A stretch of 64,000 nucleotides of DNA from Streptomyces sp. NBC_01571 (lineage in GTDB: Bacteria > Actinomycetota > Actinomycetes > Streptomycetales > Streptomycetaceae), in the NCBI RefSeq assembly GCF_026339875.1, contig NZ_JAPEPZ010000001.1, forward strand, positions 4,774,001 through 4,838,000. The letters are read 5' to 3'. A program made the translations under genes and the position numbers. The notes below the pieces were generated by a model that did not search any database, had not been told where the DNA came from, and saw only the letters and a list, made by a program, of their open reading frames with translations. Of this stretch, positions 35,255 to 43,038 are shown piece by piece; positions within the stretch are counted from its first letter, which is position 1; each line of letters starts with the position of its first letter.

Positions 35255-35326
35255 GTGCCGCGGCACCAGGTCGTGTTGCGAAAGTCCCGCCTGCCCTCCG
35301 GGCGGACGACGGGACTTTCGCAACAC
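35255..35326. repeat. Long inverted repeat with nested palindrome (terminator or MITE-like)
   Basis: A 17-base perfect inverted repeat, GTGTTGCGAAAGTCCCG (35273-35289) and its complement (35310-35326), encloses a 20-base GC loop. It is preceded by a perfect 12-base palindrome, GTGCCGCGGCAC (35255-35266). The segment lies between convergent genes, is bounded by CCTAG on both sides, and its right border holds the TAG stop of the alcohol dehydrogenase. It could terminate both genes, but AT content, size and borders also fit a small mobile repeat. Confidence 0.75.
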
Positions 35327-35329
35327 GCC

Positions 35330-36379
35330 CTAGAACGTCAGCACCGCCCGTGCCACCCGCCCCTCGTGGGCGTCCTGGGCCGCTTTGTCGAAGTCCTCGA
35401 CCGGGTAGGTCCGGGTGACCAGTTCGTCGAGGAGCAGACGGCCCTCGCGGTAGAGGTCCGCGTAGAGGGCGATGTCGCGCTGGGGGCGGGACGAACCGTA
35501 GCGGCAGCCGAGGATCGACTTGTCCAGGTACATCGCGGAGACGAGGAAGGACGCCTCGGCGGTGGCGGGCGGTACGCCGAGGAGGACCGCCTGGCCGTGG
35601 CGGTCCAGCAGGTCGATCGCCCGCCGGATGAGTTCGACCCGGCCGACGCACTCGAAGGCGTGGTCCGCGCCCGTGGGGAGGATCTCCCCGACGGCCTCGG
35701 TGGAGGTGAGGAAGTGGGTCGCGCCGAACCGGCGGGCCACCGTCTCCTTGGCCGGATTGGAGTCGACCGCGACGATCCGCAGGGCGCCCGCGATCCGGGC
35801 CCCCTGGATCACGTTGAGCCCGATGCCGCCCGTGCCGATCACCAGGACGCTCTCGCCGTGGTCCACCCGCGCGCGGTTCAGGACGGCACCCACCCCCGTC
35901 ACCACCCCGCAGCCGATCAGGGCGGCGGACGGCAGCGGGATGTCCTTCGGGATCCGGACGGCCTGGACCGCCTTCACCACCGTCCGTTCCGCGAAGGCCG
36001 AGTTGGAGGCGAACTGGTACAGCGGCCGCCCGCCCCGCGCGAACGGCTGCCGCGGCATGCCGATCGCCTCGCGGCACATCGTCGGCCGCCCCCGGTCGCA
36101 CTCCGCGCACGCGCCGCAGTTGGCGAGGGTGGACAGAGCGACATGGTCTCCGGGCCGGACATGGGTGACACCCGCCCCCACCGACTCGACGACCCCGGCA
36201 CCCTCGTGGCCCAGCACCACGGGAACGGGGAAGGGGATGGTCCCGTCCACCACGGAGAGGTCGCTGTGGCAGAGCCCGGCCGCGGAGACGGCGACCCGCA
36301 CCTCGCCGAATCCCGGCTCCCGTACCTCCAGGTCGTCCACGACCTGGGTCTGTTTACCGTCGAAGATCACGCCTCGCAT
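35330..36379 (-). CDS. Zn-dependent alcohol dehydrogenase
   Basis: 349 residues of the MDR family: catalytic zinc ligands in GLCHSDLSV (Cys, about 36) and LGHEGAG (about 57), structural zinc cluster CGACAECDRGRPTMC (about 88-102), and nucleotide motif IGTGGIGLNVIQGARIAGALRIVAVD (about 175-200) with Asp for NAD(H). It resembles class III/NDMA-type alcohol dehydrogenases. It is third in the operon SDR, acyl-CoA dehydrogenase, ADH behind operator site 12, 28 bases after the dehydrogenase. It probably oxidises an alcohol intermediate. Its stop codon sits in the border of the inverted repeat. Confidence 0.87.
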   Translation of the reverse strand: MRGVIFDGKQTQVVDDLEVREPGFGEVRVAVSAAGLCHSDLSVVDGTIPFPVPVVLGHEGAGVVESVGAGVTHVRPGDHVALSTLANCGACAECDRGRPTMCREAIGMPRQPFARGGRPLYQFASNSAFAERTVVKAVQAVRIPKDIPLPSAALIGCGVVTGVGAVLNRARVDHGESVLVIGTGGIGLNVIQGARIAGALRIVAVDSNPAKETVARRFGATHFLTSTEAVGEILPTGADHAFECVGRVELIRRAIDLLDRHGQAVLLGVPPATAEASFLVSAMYLDKSILGCRYGSSRPQRDIALYADLYREGRLLLDELVTRTYPVEDFDKAAQDAHEGRVARAVLTF

Positions 36380-36407
36380 CGCACCGGCTCCCCTCTCGTC
36401 CCCGGGG

Positions 36408-37565
36408 CTATCCCCTGGGTTCCTTCGGCAGACCGAGCACGCGCTCGGCGATGATCGTGCGCTGGATCTCGTCCGAGCCGCCGTAGATGGTGTCGGCCCG
36501 GCTGAACAGGAACAGGTGCTGGAGCGGGTCGAGTTCGTACGGTGACGCGGCCGACCAGTCCGCCGGGCCGGTCGCAGCCTCCGCTCCCCTCACCTGTACC
36601 GCGAGTTCACCGAGCCGCTGGTGCCAGCCGCCCCACAGCAGCTTGGCGACGCTCGGCGCGCCCACGTCGCCCGAACCGCCCAGCGTCCGCAGGGCGTTCC
36701 AGCGCATCGTGCGCAGCTCCGCCCACAGGCGCACCAGGCGGTCGCGGACGACCGGATCGTCGGCCGCGCCCGTCGCGACGGCCGTCTCGATCACGCGTCG
36801 CAGCTCCGCCGCGAAGCCGACCTGCTGGGCGAGCGTCGAGACGCCGCGCTCGTGTCCGAGCAGGCTCATGGCGACCCGCCAGCCGTTGCCCTCGCCGCCG
36901 ACGACGTGCTCGGCCCGCGCCCGCGCTCCGTCGAAGAAGACCTCGTTGAACTCGCTGGTGCCGGTGAGCTGGCGGATCGGCCGCACCTCGACGCGGCCCG
37001 GCTGGTCCATCGGGACGAGGAGCAGGGACAGGCCGCGGTGACGCGGGGCGTCCGGCCGGGTCCGGGCCAGGACGAAGCACCAGTCCGCCTCGTGGGCGAG
37101 CGAGGTCCAGATCTTCTGGCCGCTGACGCGGTACGTCCCCGACGGCGCGGAGCCCTCTTCCCGTACGGCCGTCGTCCTGATGCCCGCGAGGTCCGAGCCC
37201 GCGCCGGGCTCGCTGTAGCCCTGGCACCAGAGTTCCTCACCGCGGGCGATCGGAGGGAGGAAGCGGGCCTTCTGCTCCGCCGTCCCATGGCCGATGAGGG
37301 TGGGAGCGAGAAGCTTCTCGCCGATGTGGCCCGAGCGGGCGGGAGCCTTCGAACGGGCGTACTCCTCGGCCCAGACGACCTGCTGGGTCAGGCTCGCACG
37401 CCGGTTCCCGTATCCGGCCTCGGGCCATCCGAGGCCGATCCAGCCGTCCCGTCCGAGCTCCCGTTCCCAGTCCCGGCGGCCCGGCTCACCCGTGTGGTGC
37501 GCCGCCAGCCAGTCCCGCGCCGTACGCCGGAAGACCTCGTCCTCGGCATCGAATCCGAACTCCAC
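36408..37565 (-). CDS. Acyl-CoA dehydrogenase (FadE28-like large subunit type)
   Basis: 385 residues with full ACAD layout. N-terminal domain: FGFDAEDEVFRRTARDWLAAHH. Middle beta domain: WCQGYSEPGAGSDLAGIRTTAV, YRVSGQKIWTSLAHEADWCFVLARTRPDAPRHRGLSLLLVPMD. C-terminal: LGHERGVSTLAQQVG and YGGSDEIQRTIIAERVLGLPKEP. WCQG(Y/F)SEPGAGSDLA and KIWTS are the FAD/substrate loops of the steroid and alicyclic group. GTG at 37565 with GGGAGG upstream is better than the GTG at 37580. No small partner is adjacent; the degenerate ACAD at 18479 may be one. Operon: SDR upstream, ADH downstream. Confidence 0.88.
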   Translation of the reverse strand: MEFGFDAEDEVFRRTARDWLAAHHTGEPGRRDWERELGRDGWIGLGWPEAGYGNRRASLTQQVVWAEEYARSKAPARSGHIGEKLLAPTLIGHGTAEQKARFLPPIARGEELWCQGYSEPGAGSDLAGIRTTAVREEGSAPSGTYRVSGQKIWTSLAHEADWCFVLARTRPDAPRHRGLSLLLVPMDQPGRVEVRPIRQLTGTSEFNEVFFDGARARAEHVVGGEGNGWRVAMSLLGHERGVSTLAQQVGFAAELRRVIETAVATGAADDPVVRDRLVRLWAELRTMRWNALRTLGGSGDVGAPSVAKLLWGGWHQRLGELAVQVRGAEAATGPADWSAASPYELDPLQHLFLFSRADTIYGGSDEIQRTIIAERVLGLPKEPRG

Positions 37566-37602
37566 GCGTCGTCCTCCCACTCGGCCGGCACCACGGGCAC
37601 CC

Positions 37603-38514
37603 TCACGCGTTCGGCCGCGACTTCTCCGCCGCCGCCCGCGCCATCGCCTCCACCCGCTCCAGCAGCGGCATCGGATCCACCCCCACCGTGCCCGGCAGGA
37701 AGTCCGCGATCCGCTCCGGGGTCCAGGCGCCCTCCGCGTACCCGGCCCGCAGTTCCCGCGGCTGCGCCCACACCGCGATCTTCGGTCCGGCGATCGTGTA
37801 CACCTGCCCGGTGATCCGTTCCTGCCGGGCGCGGTCCGACAGCAGGTAGACCACCAGCGCGGCGACGTCCTCCGGTTCGCCGATCTCCGTCAGTTCCATG
37901 GGGACGTTGGCCGACATGCGGGTGCGGGCGACCGGTGCGACCGCGTTCGCCGTCACCCCGTACTTGTGCAGGCCGAGTGCCGCGCTGCGGACCAGCGAGA
38001 TGATCCCGCCCTTGGCCGCGCTGTAGTTGGCCTGCGCCACGGAGCCCTGGTGATTGCCGCTGGTGAAGCCGATCAGCGTTCCCGAGCCCTGGGTGCGCAT
38101 GACGGCCGAGGCCGCCCGGAAGACGGTGAACGTGCCCTTCAGATGGGTGGCCACGACCGGGTCCCACTCCTGCTCGGACATGTTGAACAGCATCCGCTCG
38201 CGCAGGATCCCGGCCACGCACACGACTCCGTCGATCCGCCCGTACGCCGTGAGCGCCGCGTCGACGACGTGCTGCCCGCCCGCCATCGTGGAGATGTCGT
38301 CGGCCACCGCGACGGCTTCCCCGCCCGCCGCCTCGATCTCCTTGACCACGGCCTCGGCGACCGAACTCGCCGGCTCGGCGCCCTCGACCGAGACCCCGTA
38401 GTCGTTGACGACGACGCGCGCCCCTTCACCGGCCGCGGCGAGCGCGACGGCGCGGCCGATGCCGCGACCCGCTCCCGTCACGGCGACGACCTGGCCCGCC
38501 AAGAAGTTCCCCAC
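37603..38514 (-). CDS. SDR family oxidoreductase (3-hydroxyacyl-CoA dehydrogenase type)
   Basis: 303 residues: TGAGRGIGRAVALAAAGEGARVVVNDYG (about 10-40, NAD motif with Asp), VCVAGILRERMLFNMSEQEWDPVVATHLKGTFTV, catalytic Ser in GFTSGNHQ and YSAAKGG (Tyr/Lys). The ARVVVNDYG and AGILRD-like segments resemble the dehydrogenase part of peroxisomal multifunctional enzyme 2, which acts on 3-hydroxyacyl-CoA. Length exceeds a simple SDR by a 40-residue C-terminal extension. First gene of the operon SDR, ACAD, ADH, divergent from the cyclase-family gene with operator site 12 between. Confidence 0.88.
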   Translation of the reverse strand: MGNFLAGQVVAVTGAGRGIGRAVALAAAGEGARVVVNDYGVSVEGAEPASSVAEAVVKEIEAAGGEAVAVADDISTMAGGQHVVDAALTAYGRIDGVVCVAGILRERMLFNMSEQEWDPVVATHLKGTFTVFRAASAVMRTQGSGTLIGFTSGNHQGSVAQANYSAAKGGIISLVRSAALGLHKYGVTANAVAPVARTRMSANVPMELTEIGEPEDVAALVVYLLSDRARQERITGQVYTIAGPKIAVWAQPRELRAGYAEGAWTPERIADFLPGTVGVDPMPLLERVEAMARAAAEKSRPNA

Positions 38515-38535
38515 GTCCGGCCCCTTCCCGCAGTT

Positions 38536-38552
38536 TCTGACGGTCCGTTAGA
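38536..38552. promoter_or_regulatory. Operator site 12 (one mismatch)
   Basis: TCTGAC-GGTCC-GTTAGA, one substitution in the right arm, in the 96-base divergent region between the SDR operon and the cyclase-family gene. A lone right half GTCAGATA follows at 38575, possibly a weak second site. Confidence 0.65.
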
Positions 38553-38610
38553 TTCAACTCGGATTCTACGACCCGTCAGATACCCGGAGACAAGCCCTCG
38601 GGGAGGACTC

Positions 38611-39546
38611 ATGTCACTGCCGACGCTGCACCCGGCCTTCCACGAGATCGCGAAGCGCGTGAACAACTGGGGGCGTTGGGGTGCCGACGACGAGATCGGG
38701 ACCCTGAACCTCATCACCGACGAGGTGGTGCGCCGGGCCGCGGCGGGCGTCCGCTCGGGCCGCCGCATCCCCCTCGCGCTCCCCCTCCAGCAGGACGGGG
38801 TGCAGACCGGAATGATCCCCGGGCGGGTCAATCCGCTGCACGTCATGGTGCAGATCAACCAGGAGATCTTCGGCCCCGGCACCGTCGCGTGCAGCGACGA
38901 CGCCGTGACTCTGGGCCTTCAGGCCGCGACCCACTGGGACGCGCTGACCCACGTCTCGCACTCGGGGAAGCTCTACAACGGCCGTCCGGCCGACACGATC
39001 ACCCCGCACGGTGGCGCCGCGTTCGGCGGCATCGACAAGCCCCGGCACATCGTCTCGCGGGGCGTCCTGCTGGACGTCGCCCGCGCCCGGGGCGTCGACC
39101 GCCTCGACGGCGGGCACGCCGTGACCCCCGAGGATCTGGACGCGGCCGAGGAACTGGCCGGCACCCGGGTGCGGGCGGGGGACATCGTGCTCGTACGGAC
39201 CGGTCAGATCCAGGTCTATCTGGCGGGCGACAAGCACGGGTACGGGTATCCGTCACCCGGCCTCTCCGTCCGTACACCGGAGTGGTTCCACGCGCACGAG
39301 GTCGCGGCCGTCGCGAACGACACCCTCACGTTCGAGATCTTCCCTCCCGAGATCGAGGACCTCTGGCTGCCCGTGCACGCGCTCGACCTGATCGAGATGG
39401 GGATGCTGCAGGGCCAGAACTGGAATCTCGAAGAGTTGTCCACAGCCTGTGGACAAGAAGGGCGCTATTCCTTCCTGCTGTCGGCGATGCCCGAGCCCTT
39501 CGTCGGCGGCACGGGCACGCCGGTCGCCCCCGTCGCCCTGCTGTAG
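38611..39546 (+). CDS. Cyclase family protein (kynurenine-formamidase-like)
   Basis: 311 residues. The cyclase (PF04199) fold is shown by GADDEIGTLNLITDEVVRRAA, TWDALTHVSHSGKLYNG-type metal motif (HWDALTHVSH, about 110), LLDVARARGVDRLDGGHAVTPEDLD and GDIVLVRTGQ. HxxxxxH is the usual Zn/Mn ligand set. Members hydrolyse amides or lactones, or act on keto-acid rings; several occur in alicyclic and aromatic degradation clusters. ATG 38611 has GGGAGG. It is divergent from the SDR operon through operator site 12. It likely opens a ring or hydrolyses a lactone in the pathway. Confidence 0.85.
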   Translation: MSLPTLHPAFHEIAKRVNNWGRWGADDEIGTLNLITDEVVRRAAAGVRSGRRIPLALPLQQDGVQTGMIPGRVNPLHVMVQINQEIFGPGTVACSDDAVTLGLQAATHWDALTHVSHSGKLYNGRPADTITPHGGAAFGGIDKPRHIVSRGVLLDVARARGVDRLDGGHAVTPEDLDAAEELAGTRVRAGDIVLVRTGQIQVYLAGDKHGYGYPSPGLSVRTPEWFHAHEVAAVANDTLTFEIFPPEIEDLWLPVHALDLIEMGMLQGQNWNLEELSTACGQEGRYSFLLSAMPEPFVGGTGTPVAPVALL

Positions 39547-39945
39547 AGGGCACGGGGATGCACGGGAAAAGCCGGGAAAGAGCGACGGAAAGCAGCAGAA
39601 GGAGTCGACTGGCGGCGCGCCACTGCTCGCCCCGAGCACGGCAACGCGCGCCGCCATCCGGCTCCGGCGCACCCACCCTGCCCCACAAGACCCCTTGGGA
39701 GCCGACGCCGAATCGCGATCCGCACTCGCCAAGGGCTCCCGTCACCGGAACCCTCGCCGTCCCCTCGCCGCGCATCGCTACCCATAAGCGTGATCAAACG
39801 GACACGTCACGTCAACACCCGTTCGGGGGATTATCACTTATGCGCCCTTTGTGTCGGCGCGCAGAGAAGCACAGCCCGGCGCATTGGGCACGGCCCGCTG
39901 CCGGCGGCCCGGGTTTCCTGCATACATGCACGAACCGTGTACGCG
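39547..39945. other. Intergenic region without a supported gene
   Basis: No frame here has coding-like codon use or a convincing ribosome site. The second half (39780-39940) is less GC-rich than neighbours and contains GTGATCAAACGGACACGTCACGT-like sequence; no clean hairpin or operator core was found. Confidence 0.5.
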
Positions 39946-40422
39946 TCAGACGGCTTCGTAGGCCTCGTAGGCGAAGCCCTGGTAGGTCACGTACGCGGCC
40001 GAGGCCCTCGCCGCCGTCGTACAGCGGTCCACCTCGCACCAGATGCTCTTGCCGACGCCCTCGGGGTTCCAGCCCCAGCGATCCGCGAGTCCGTCGACCA
40101 GCTCCAGGCCGCGGCCGTTGGTCTCGTCACCCTCCGCGTGCCGGGGCCGCGGGGGGCAGTCACTGGAGTCGGCCACCTCAAGGCGGACCGTGCCCAGCGA
40201 CTCACCGGGGACGCCCGGCAGGGAGAGCCGCAGCACGGCCGGACACCCGGTGTGCACCACGGCGTTGGTGACGAGTTCGGAGACGAGCAGGATCAGCGTC
40301 TCGGCGAGCGGCTCATCGGCCTCTATGCCTGATCCGGCGAGCCTCGACCGGGCCCATCTCCGGGCTCGCCCCACCTCCGCGGGGTCGGGCCGGATCTCCA
40401 GCTGCACTTGAAGCACCTGCAC
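39946..40422 (-). CDS. ATP-binding protein, anti-sigma-factor (RsbW/SpoIIAB) HATPase type
   Basis: 158 residues of the HATPase_c family. The N box is ETLILLVSELVTNAVVHTG (about 40-58), the G1 region is VRLEVADSSDCPPRPR, and the G2 box is NGRGLELVDGLADRWGW. Streptomyces encode dozens of these small kinases, most thought to act on anti-anti-sigma factors. It has no STAS or sigma neighbour here; the nearest STAS gene is 6 kb away. Start GTG 40422 is the best supported. No operator site precedes it. Confidence 0.87.
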   Translation of the reverse strand: MQVLQVQLEIRPDPAEVGRARRWARSRLAGSGIEADEPLAETLILLVSELVTNAVVHTGCPAVLRLSLPGVPGESLGTVRLEVADSSDCPPRPRHAEGDETNGRGLELVDGLADRWGWNPEGVGKSIWCEVDRCTTAARASAAYVTYQGFAYEAYEAV

Positions 40423-40898
40423 CGCTCACACCATCCGAACCGGCGGACACATCGCCTCGCGCCTCACCAGGGCCACGATCGTGGCCATGGCCTGCATGAC
40501 CAGAACCAGGATCACAGAACGTGATTCCCTTGAGAGACAGCATGGTTGACGTACAGTCACCCCAACAAGCGCTTCGGGCATATTCCAGCGCGAAGGAGTA
40601 CGCGTGCGGGATACTGTGCGACGCTCGCCACGGGGAGTCGAACAGGCGGTCACGGGGTCCCGGACCGCCTCGCGAACGGCGAGCATCGCCGGATCCGGCG
40701 CGGCCTCAGGGGCAACACCGGGATGGCTCAGTCTCGGAACCACTCGCATCCCACACAAGGTACCGGAGCCCGGCGCCGACTCCAGGCCGTGACAAGTCAC
40801 GCGTAGGACACAACCCGGTATCAACGCTCTGTGATGCCTATATGCCACGATCAGTGACATCCGGCGCGACTCGTCCCGCAGCCCCCCTGGACAGAGCC
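40423..40898. other. Low-GC intergenic region, no clear gene
   Basis: This stretch is AT-richer than its surroundings. A GTG at 40602 has a good AAGGAG site and opens a 62-codon frame (MRDTVRRSPRG...), but the product has no recognisable domain and codon use is poor. It may be the promoter area of the HATPase gene with a decayed small gene. Confidence 0.45.
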
Positions 40899-41867
40899 TC
40901 ATCGGCCCGCTCCGGCCACCAGATCGCGCGCCAGCAACTCCTCACTCACCGTAGCCGAACCGCCTCGCCGGGTCCGCACCCATGCCCGCTTGAGATAGAG
41001 GTGGACGTCGGACTCCCAGGTGAAGCCCATACCGCCGTGCACCTGGAGGCAGTCGCGGGCGCCGCGCACGGCGGCGTCGTCGGCGAGCAGCCGGGCCGCC
41101 GCGATGTCCATGGGGTCGGCGGTCACGGCGGCCGCGTAGACCGCTGCCCGGGCCAGCTCCACCCGCACCAGCATCCGCGCGCACAGGTGCTTGACCGCCT
41201 GGAAGGCTCCGATCGGCTGCCCGAACTGCTGGCGGGTCCGGGCGTGTTGCACCGCCCTCTCACAGGTCCGGGCGGCGTTGCCGAGCTGTTCGGCGGCGGT
41301 GAGGAGGGTGGCGAGGTGATCCGGGGGGCGAGGGGGCCCGGTGGGGCCGGTGTCACCCACGGGGCCCGCATGGGCGGTGGGATCGGTGGGGAAGGTCCCG
41401 GGGACCCGGTGCAGCGGTGTCAGCGGGTCCACCGAGGTGAGCGGGACGGCACCGGCGGCGCCGTCCCCGGCCGGGCCCCCGGCGCCGTCCCGTACGGCGT
41501 CGGACTCGTCCAGCCACTCCACGAGGCCGCCGTACACGGCGGTGACCACCGTCTCGCCGGTCGCCGCCCCGGCCACCTCGCCGGCCGCGAGATGCGTCGC
41601 GACCAGGGGGCCCGGGAGCAGCACCCGGCCCGCCTCCTCGAACGCCAGTACCGCCTCGGGCAGCCCGAGTCCGACACCGCCGTCCGCCTCCGGCAGCCGG
41701 AGCGAGAAGAAGCCCGCCTCGCCCAGCTCCCGCCACAGTGCCCGGTCGAGGCCCCGGCCGCCGCGGGCCACCGCCGTCCGCAGCGCCTCCGGCCCGAAAC
41801 GGCCCGCCAGCAGGGCCCGTACGCCGTCCCGCAAGGCGCGTTGGTCCTCGGTGAGTTGGAAGTCCAC
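40899..41867 (-). CDS. Acyl-CoA dehydrogenase small subunit (FadE29-like)
   Basis: 322 residues, shorter than a normal ACAD (about 380-400). N-terminal domain: MDFQLTEDQRALRDGVRALLAGRFG; C-terminal domain: TRQQFGQPIGAFQAVKHLCARMLVRVELARAA and CLQVHGGMGFTWESDVHLYLKRAW. The middle beta domain is largely lost and replaced by a Gly/Pro-rich linker (about 150-180, with GPTGPPRPP). FadE29-type subunits have such degenerate middles and pair with FadE28-type subunits to form alpha2-beta2 enzymes. The FadE28-type gene lies immediately upstream on the same strand. GTG 41867 starts 9 bases after its stop. Confidence 0.87.
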   Translation of the reverse strand: MDFQLTEDQRALRDGVRALLAGRFGPEALRTAVARGGRGLDRALWRELGEAGFFSLRLPEADGGVGLGLPEAVLAFEEAGRVLLPGPLVATHLAAGEVAGAATGETVVTAVYGGLVEWLDESDAVRDGAGGPAGDGAAGAVPLTSVDPLTPLHRVPGTFPTDPTAHAGPVGDTGPTGPPRPPDHLATLLTAAEQLGNAARTCERAVQHARTRQQFGQPIGAFQAVKHLCARMLVRVELARAAVYAAAVTADPMDIAAARLLADDAAVRGARDCLQVHGGMGFTWESDVHLYLKRAWVRTRRGGSATVSEELLARDLVAGAGR

Positions 41868-41876
41868 GGAGTGAGT

Positions 41877-43031
41877 TCACCGCCCTTTCGGCAGACCCAG
41901 GATGCGTTCGGCCACGATGTTGCGCTGGATCTGCGACGTGCCGGCCGCGATGGTGTACGACAGGGACGTGAGGCGGTCGCGGGTCCACTCCTGCTCCAGG
42001 TCCAGCGCCTCCGGGCCGAGGACCTCGGCGGCGGCGTCGTACAGCTCCTGGCGCGCGTGCGAGTACCGCAGCTTGAAGACCGAGCCGCCGACGCCCGGCA
42101 CGCCCCCCGTCCGCTCCGCCTCGCTCACGTTCCACTGGGTGAGCCGCCACAGCGCGCGGAACTCGGCGTTGAGCCGGCCCAGCCACCGCCGCAGCGCCGG
42201 ATCGTCCCAGCGGCCGTTGCCGCGCGCCGCGTGGGCGAGCTCGCCCAGGACCCGCCGGCACGCCACGACCTCGCCGACGAAGGCGGTACCGCGTTCGTAC
42301 GACAACGTCACCATCGTCACGCGCCAGCCGTCGTTCTCGGCGCCGACGCGGTGGGCGACCGGTATCCGCACCTCGTCGAGGAAGACCTCCGCGAACTCGG
42401 CCGACCCCGCGAGCGTGCGCAGCGGGCGGACGGTGATCCCGGGGGCGTCCATGGACATCGCGAGCCAGGAGATGCCGCGGTGCCTGGGCGCGTCCGGGTC
42501 GGTGCGCACCAGCAGCTCGCACCAGTCGGCGACCTCCGCGTGGGACGTCCAGATCTTGGACCCGCTCACCACGTAGTCGTCGCCGTCCCGCCACGCGCGC
42601 GTGCGCAGCGCCGCGAGGTCCGAGCCCGCGTCCGGCTCGCTGAACCCCTGGCACCAGACCTCCTCACCGCGCAGCACGGGCGGCAGCCAGCGGGCCCGCT
42701 GCTCGGTGGTCCCTTCGGCCGCGATGGTCGGCCCGGCGTGCAGCAGCCCGACGAAATTGGCCCCTACGTAGGGGGCGCCCGCCTTCTCCGTCTCCTCCAG
42801 GTAGATGAGGTGCTGGACCGGCGTGGCTCCCCGGCCCCCGGCGTCGAGGGGCCAGTGCAGTCCGGCGTACCCGGCGTCGTACAGCGTCCGCTGCCACCCG
42901 AGGTCGTACGCGCGCCGGCCGGGCCAGTCGCCCAGGGAGGGTTTCGGGGGCAGCGCCGGGAGCGTCTTGGCGAGCCACTCGCGCAGCCGGGCCCGGAACT
43001 CCTCCTCCTCGGCGGTGTACGTGAGGTCCAC
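41877..43031 (-). CDS. Acyl-CoA dehydrogenase large subunit (FadE28-like)
   Basis: 384 residues: YTAEEEEFRARLREWLAKTLP, VWCQGFSEPDAGSDLAALRTRAW, YVVSGSKIWTSHAEVADWCELLVRTDPDAPRHRGISWLAMSMDAPG, LSYERGTAF, and the C-terminal SLSYTIAAGTSQIQRNIVAERILGLPKGR. This is the pattern of mycobacterial FadE26/FadE28. It forms a predicted heterotetramer with the downstream FadE29-like protein, oxidising the alpha-beta bond of a branched or ring-linked acyl-CoA. It lies 7 bases after the amidohydrolase gene, third-to-last of that operon, behind operator site 14. Confidence 0.9.
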   Translation of the reverse strand: MDLTYTAEEEEFRARLREWLAKTLPALPPKPSLGDWPGRRAYDLGWQRTLYDAGYAGLHWPLDAGGRGATPVQHLIYLEETEKAGAPYVGANFVGLLHAGPTIAAEGTTEQRARWLPPVLRGEEVWCQGFSEPDAGSDLAALRTRAWRDGDDYVVSGSKIWTSHAEVADWCELLVRTDPDAPRHRGISWLAMSMDAPGITVRPLRTLAGSAEFAEVFLDEVRIPVAHRVGAENDGWRVTMVTLSYERGTAFVGEVVACRRVLGELAHAARGNGRWDDPALRRWLGRLNAEFRALWRLTQWNVSEAERTGGVPGVGGSVFKLRYSHARQELYDAAAEVLGPEALDLEQEWTRDRLTSLSYTIAAGTSQIQRNIVAERILGLPKGR

Positions 43032-43038
43032 GGGCCGG

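Noticed and set aside
38565..38579. Second operator between the SDR and cyclase-family genes (would be site 13)
   Set aside because: Only the right half GTCAG matches; the left half TCTAC shares too little with CTGAC to count.
40602..40792. 62-residue forward gene with AAGGAG site
   Set aside because: Composition and codon use are not gene-like and no domain is visible; recorded as intergenic.
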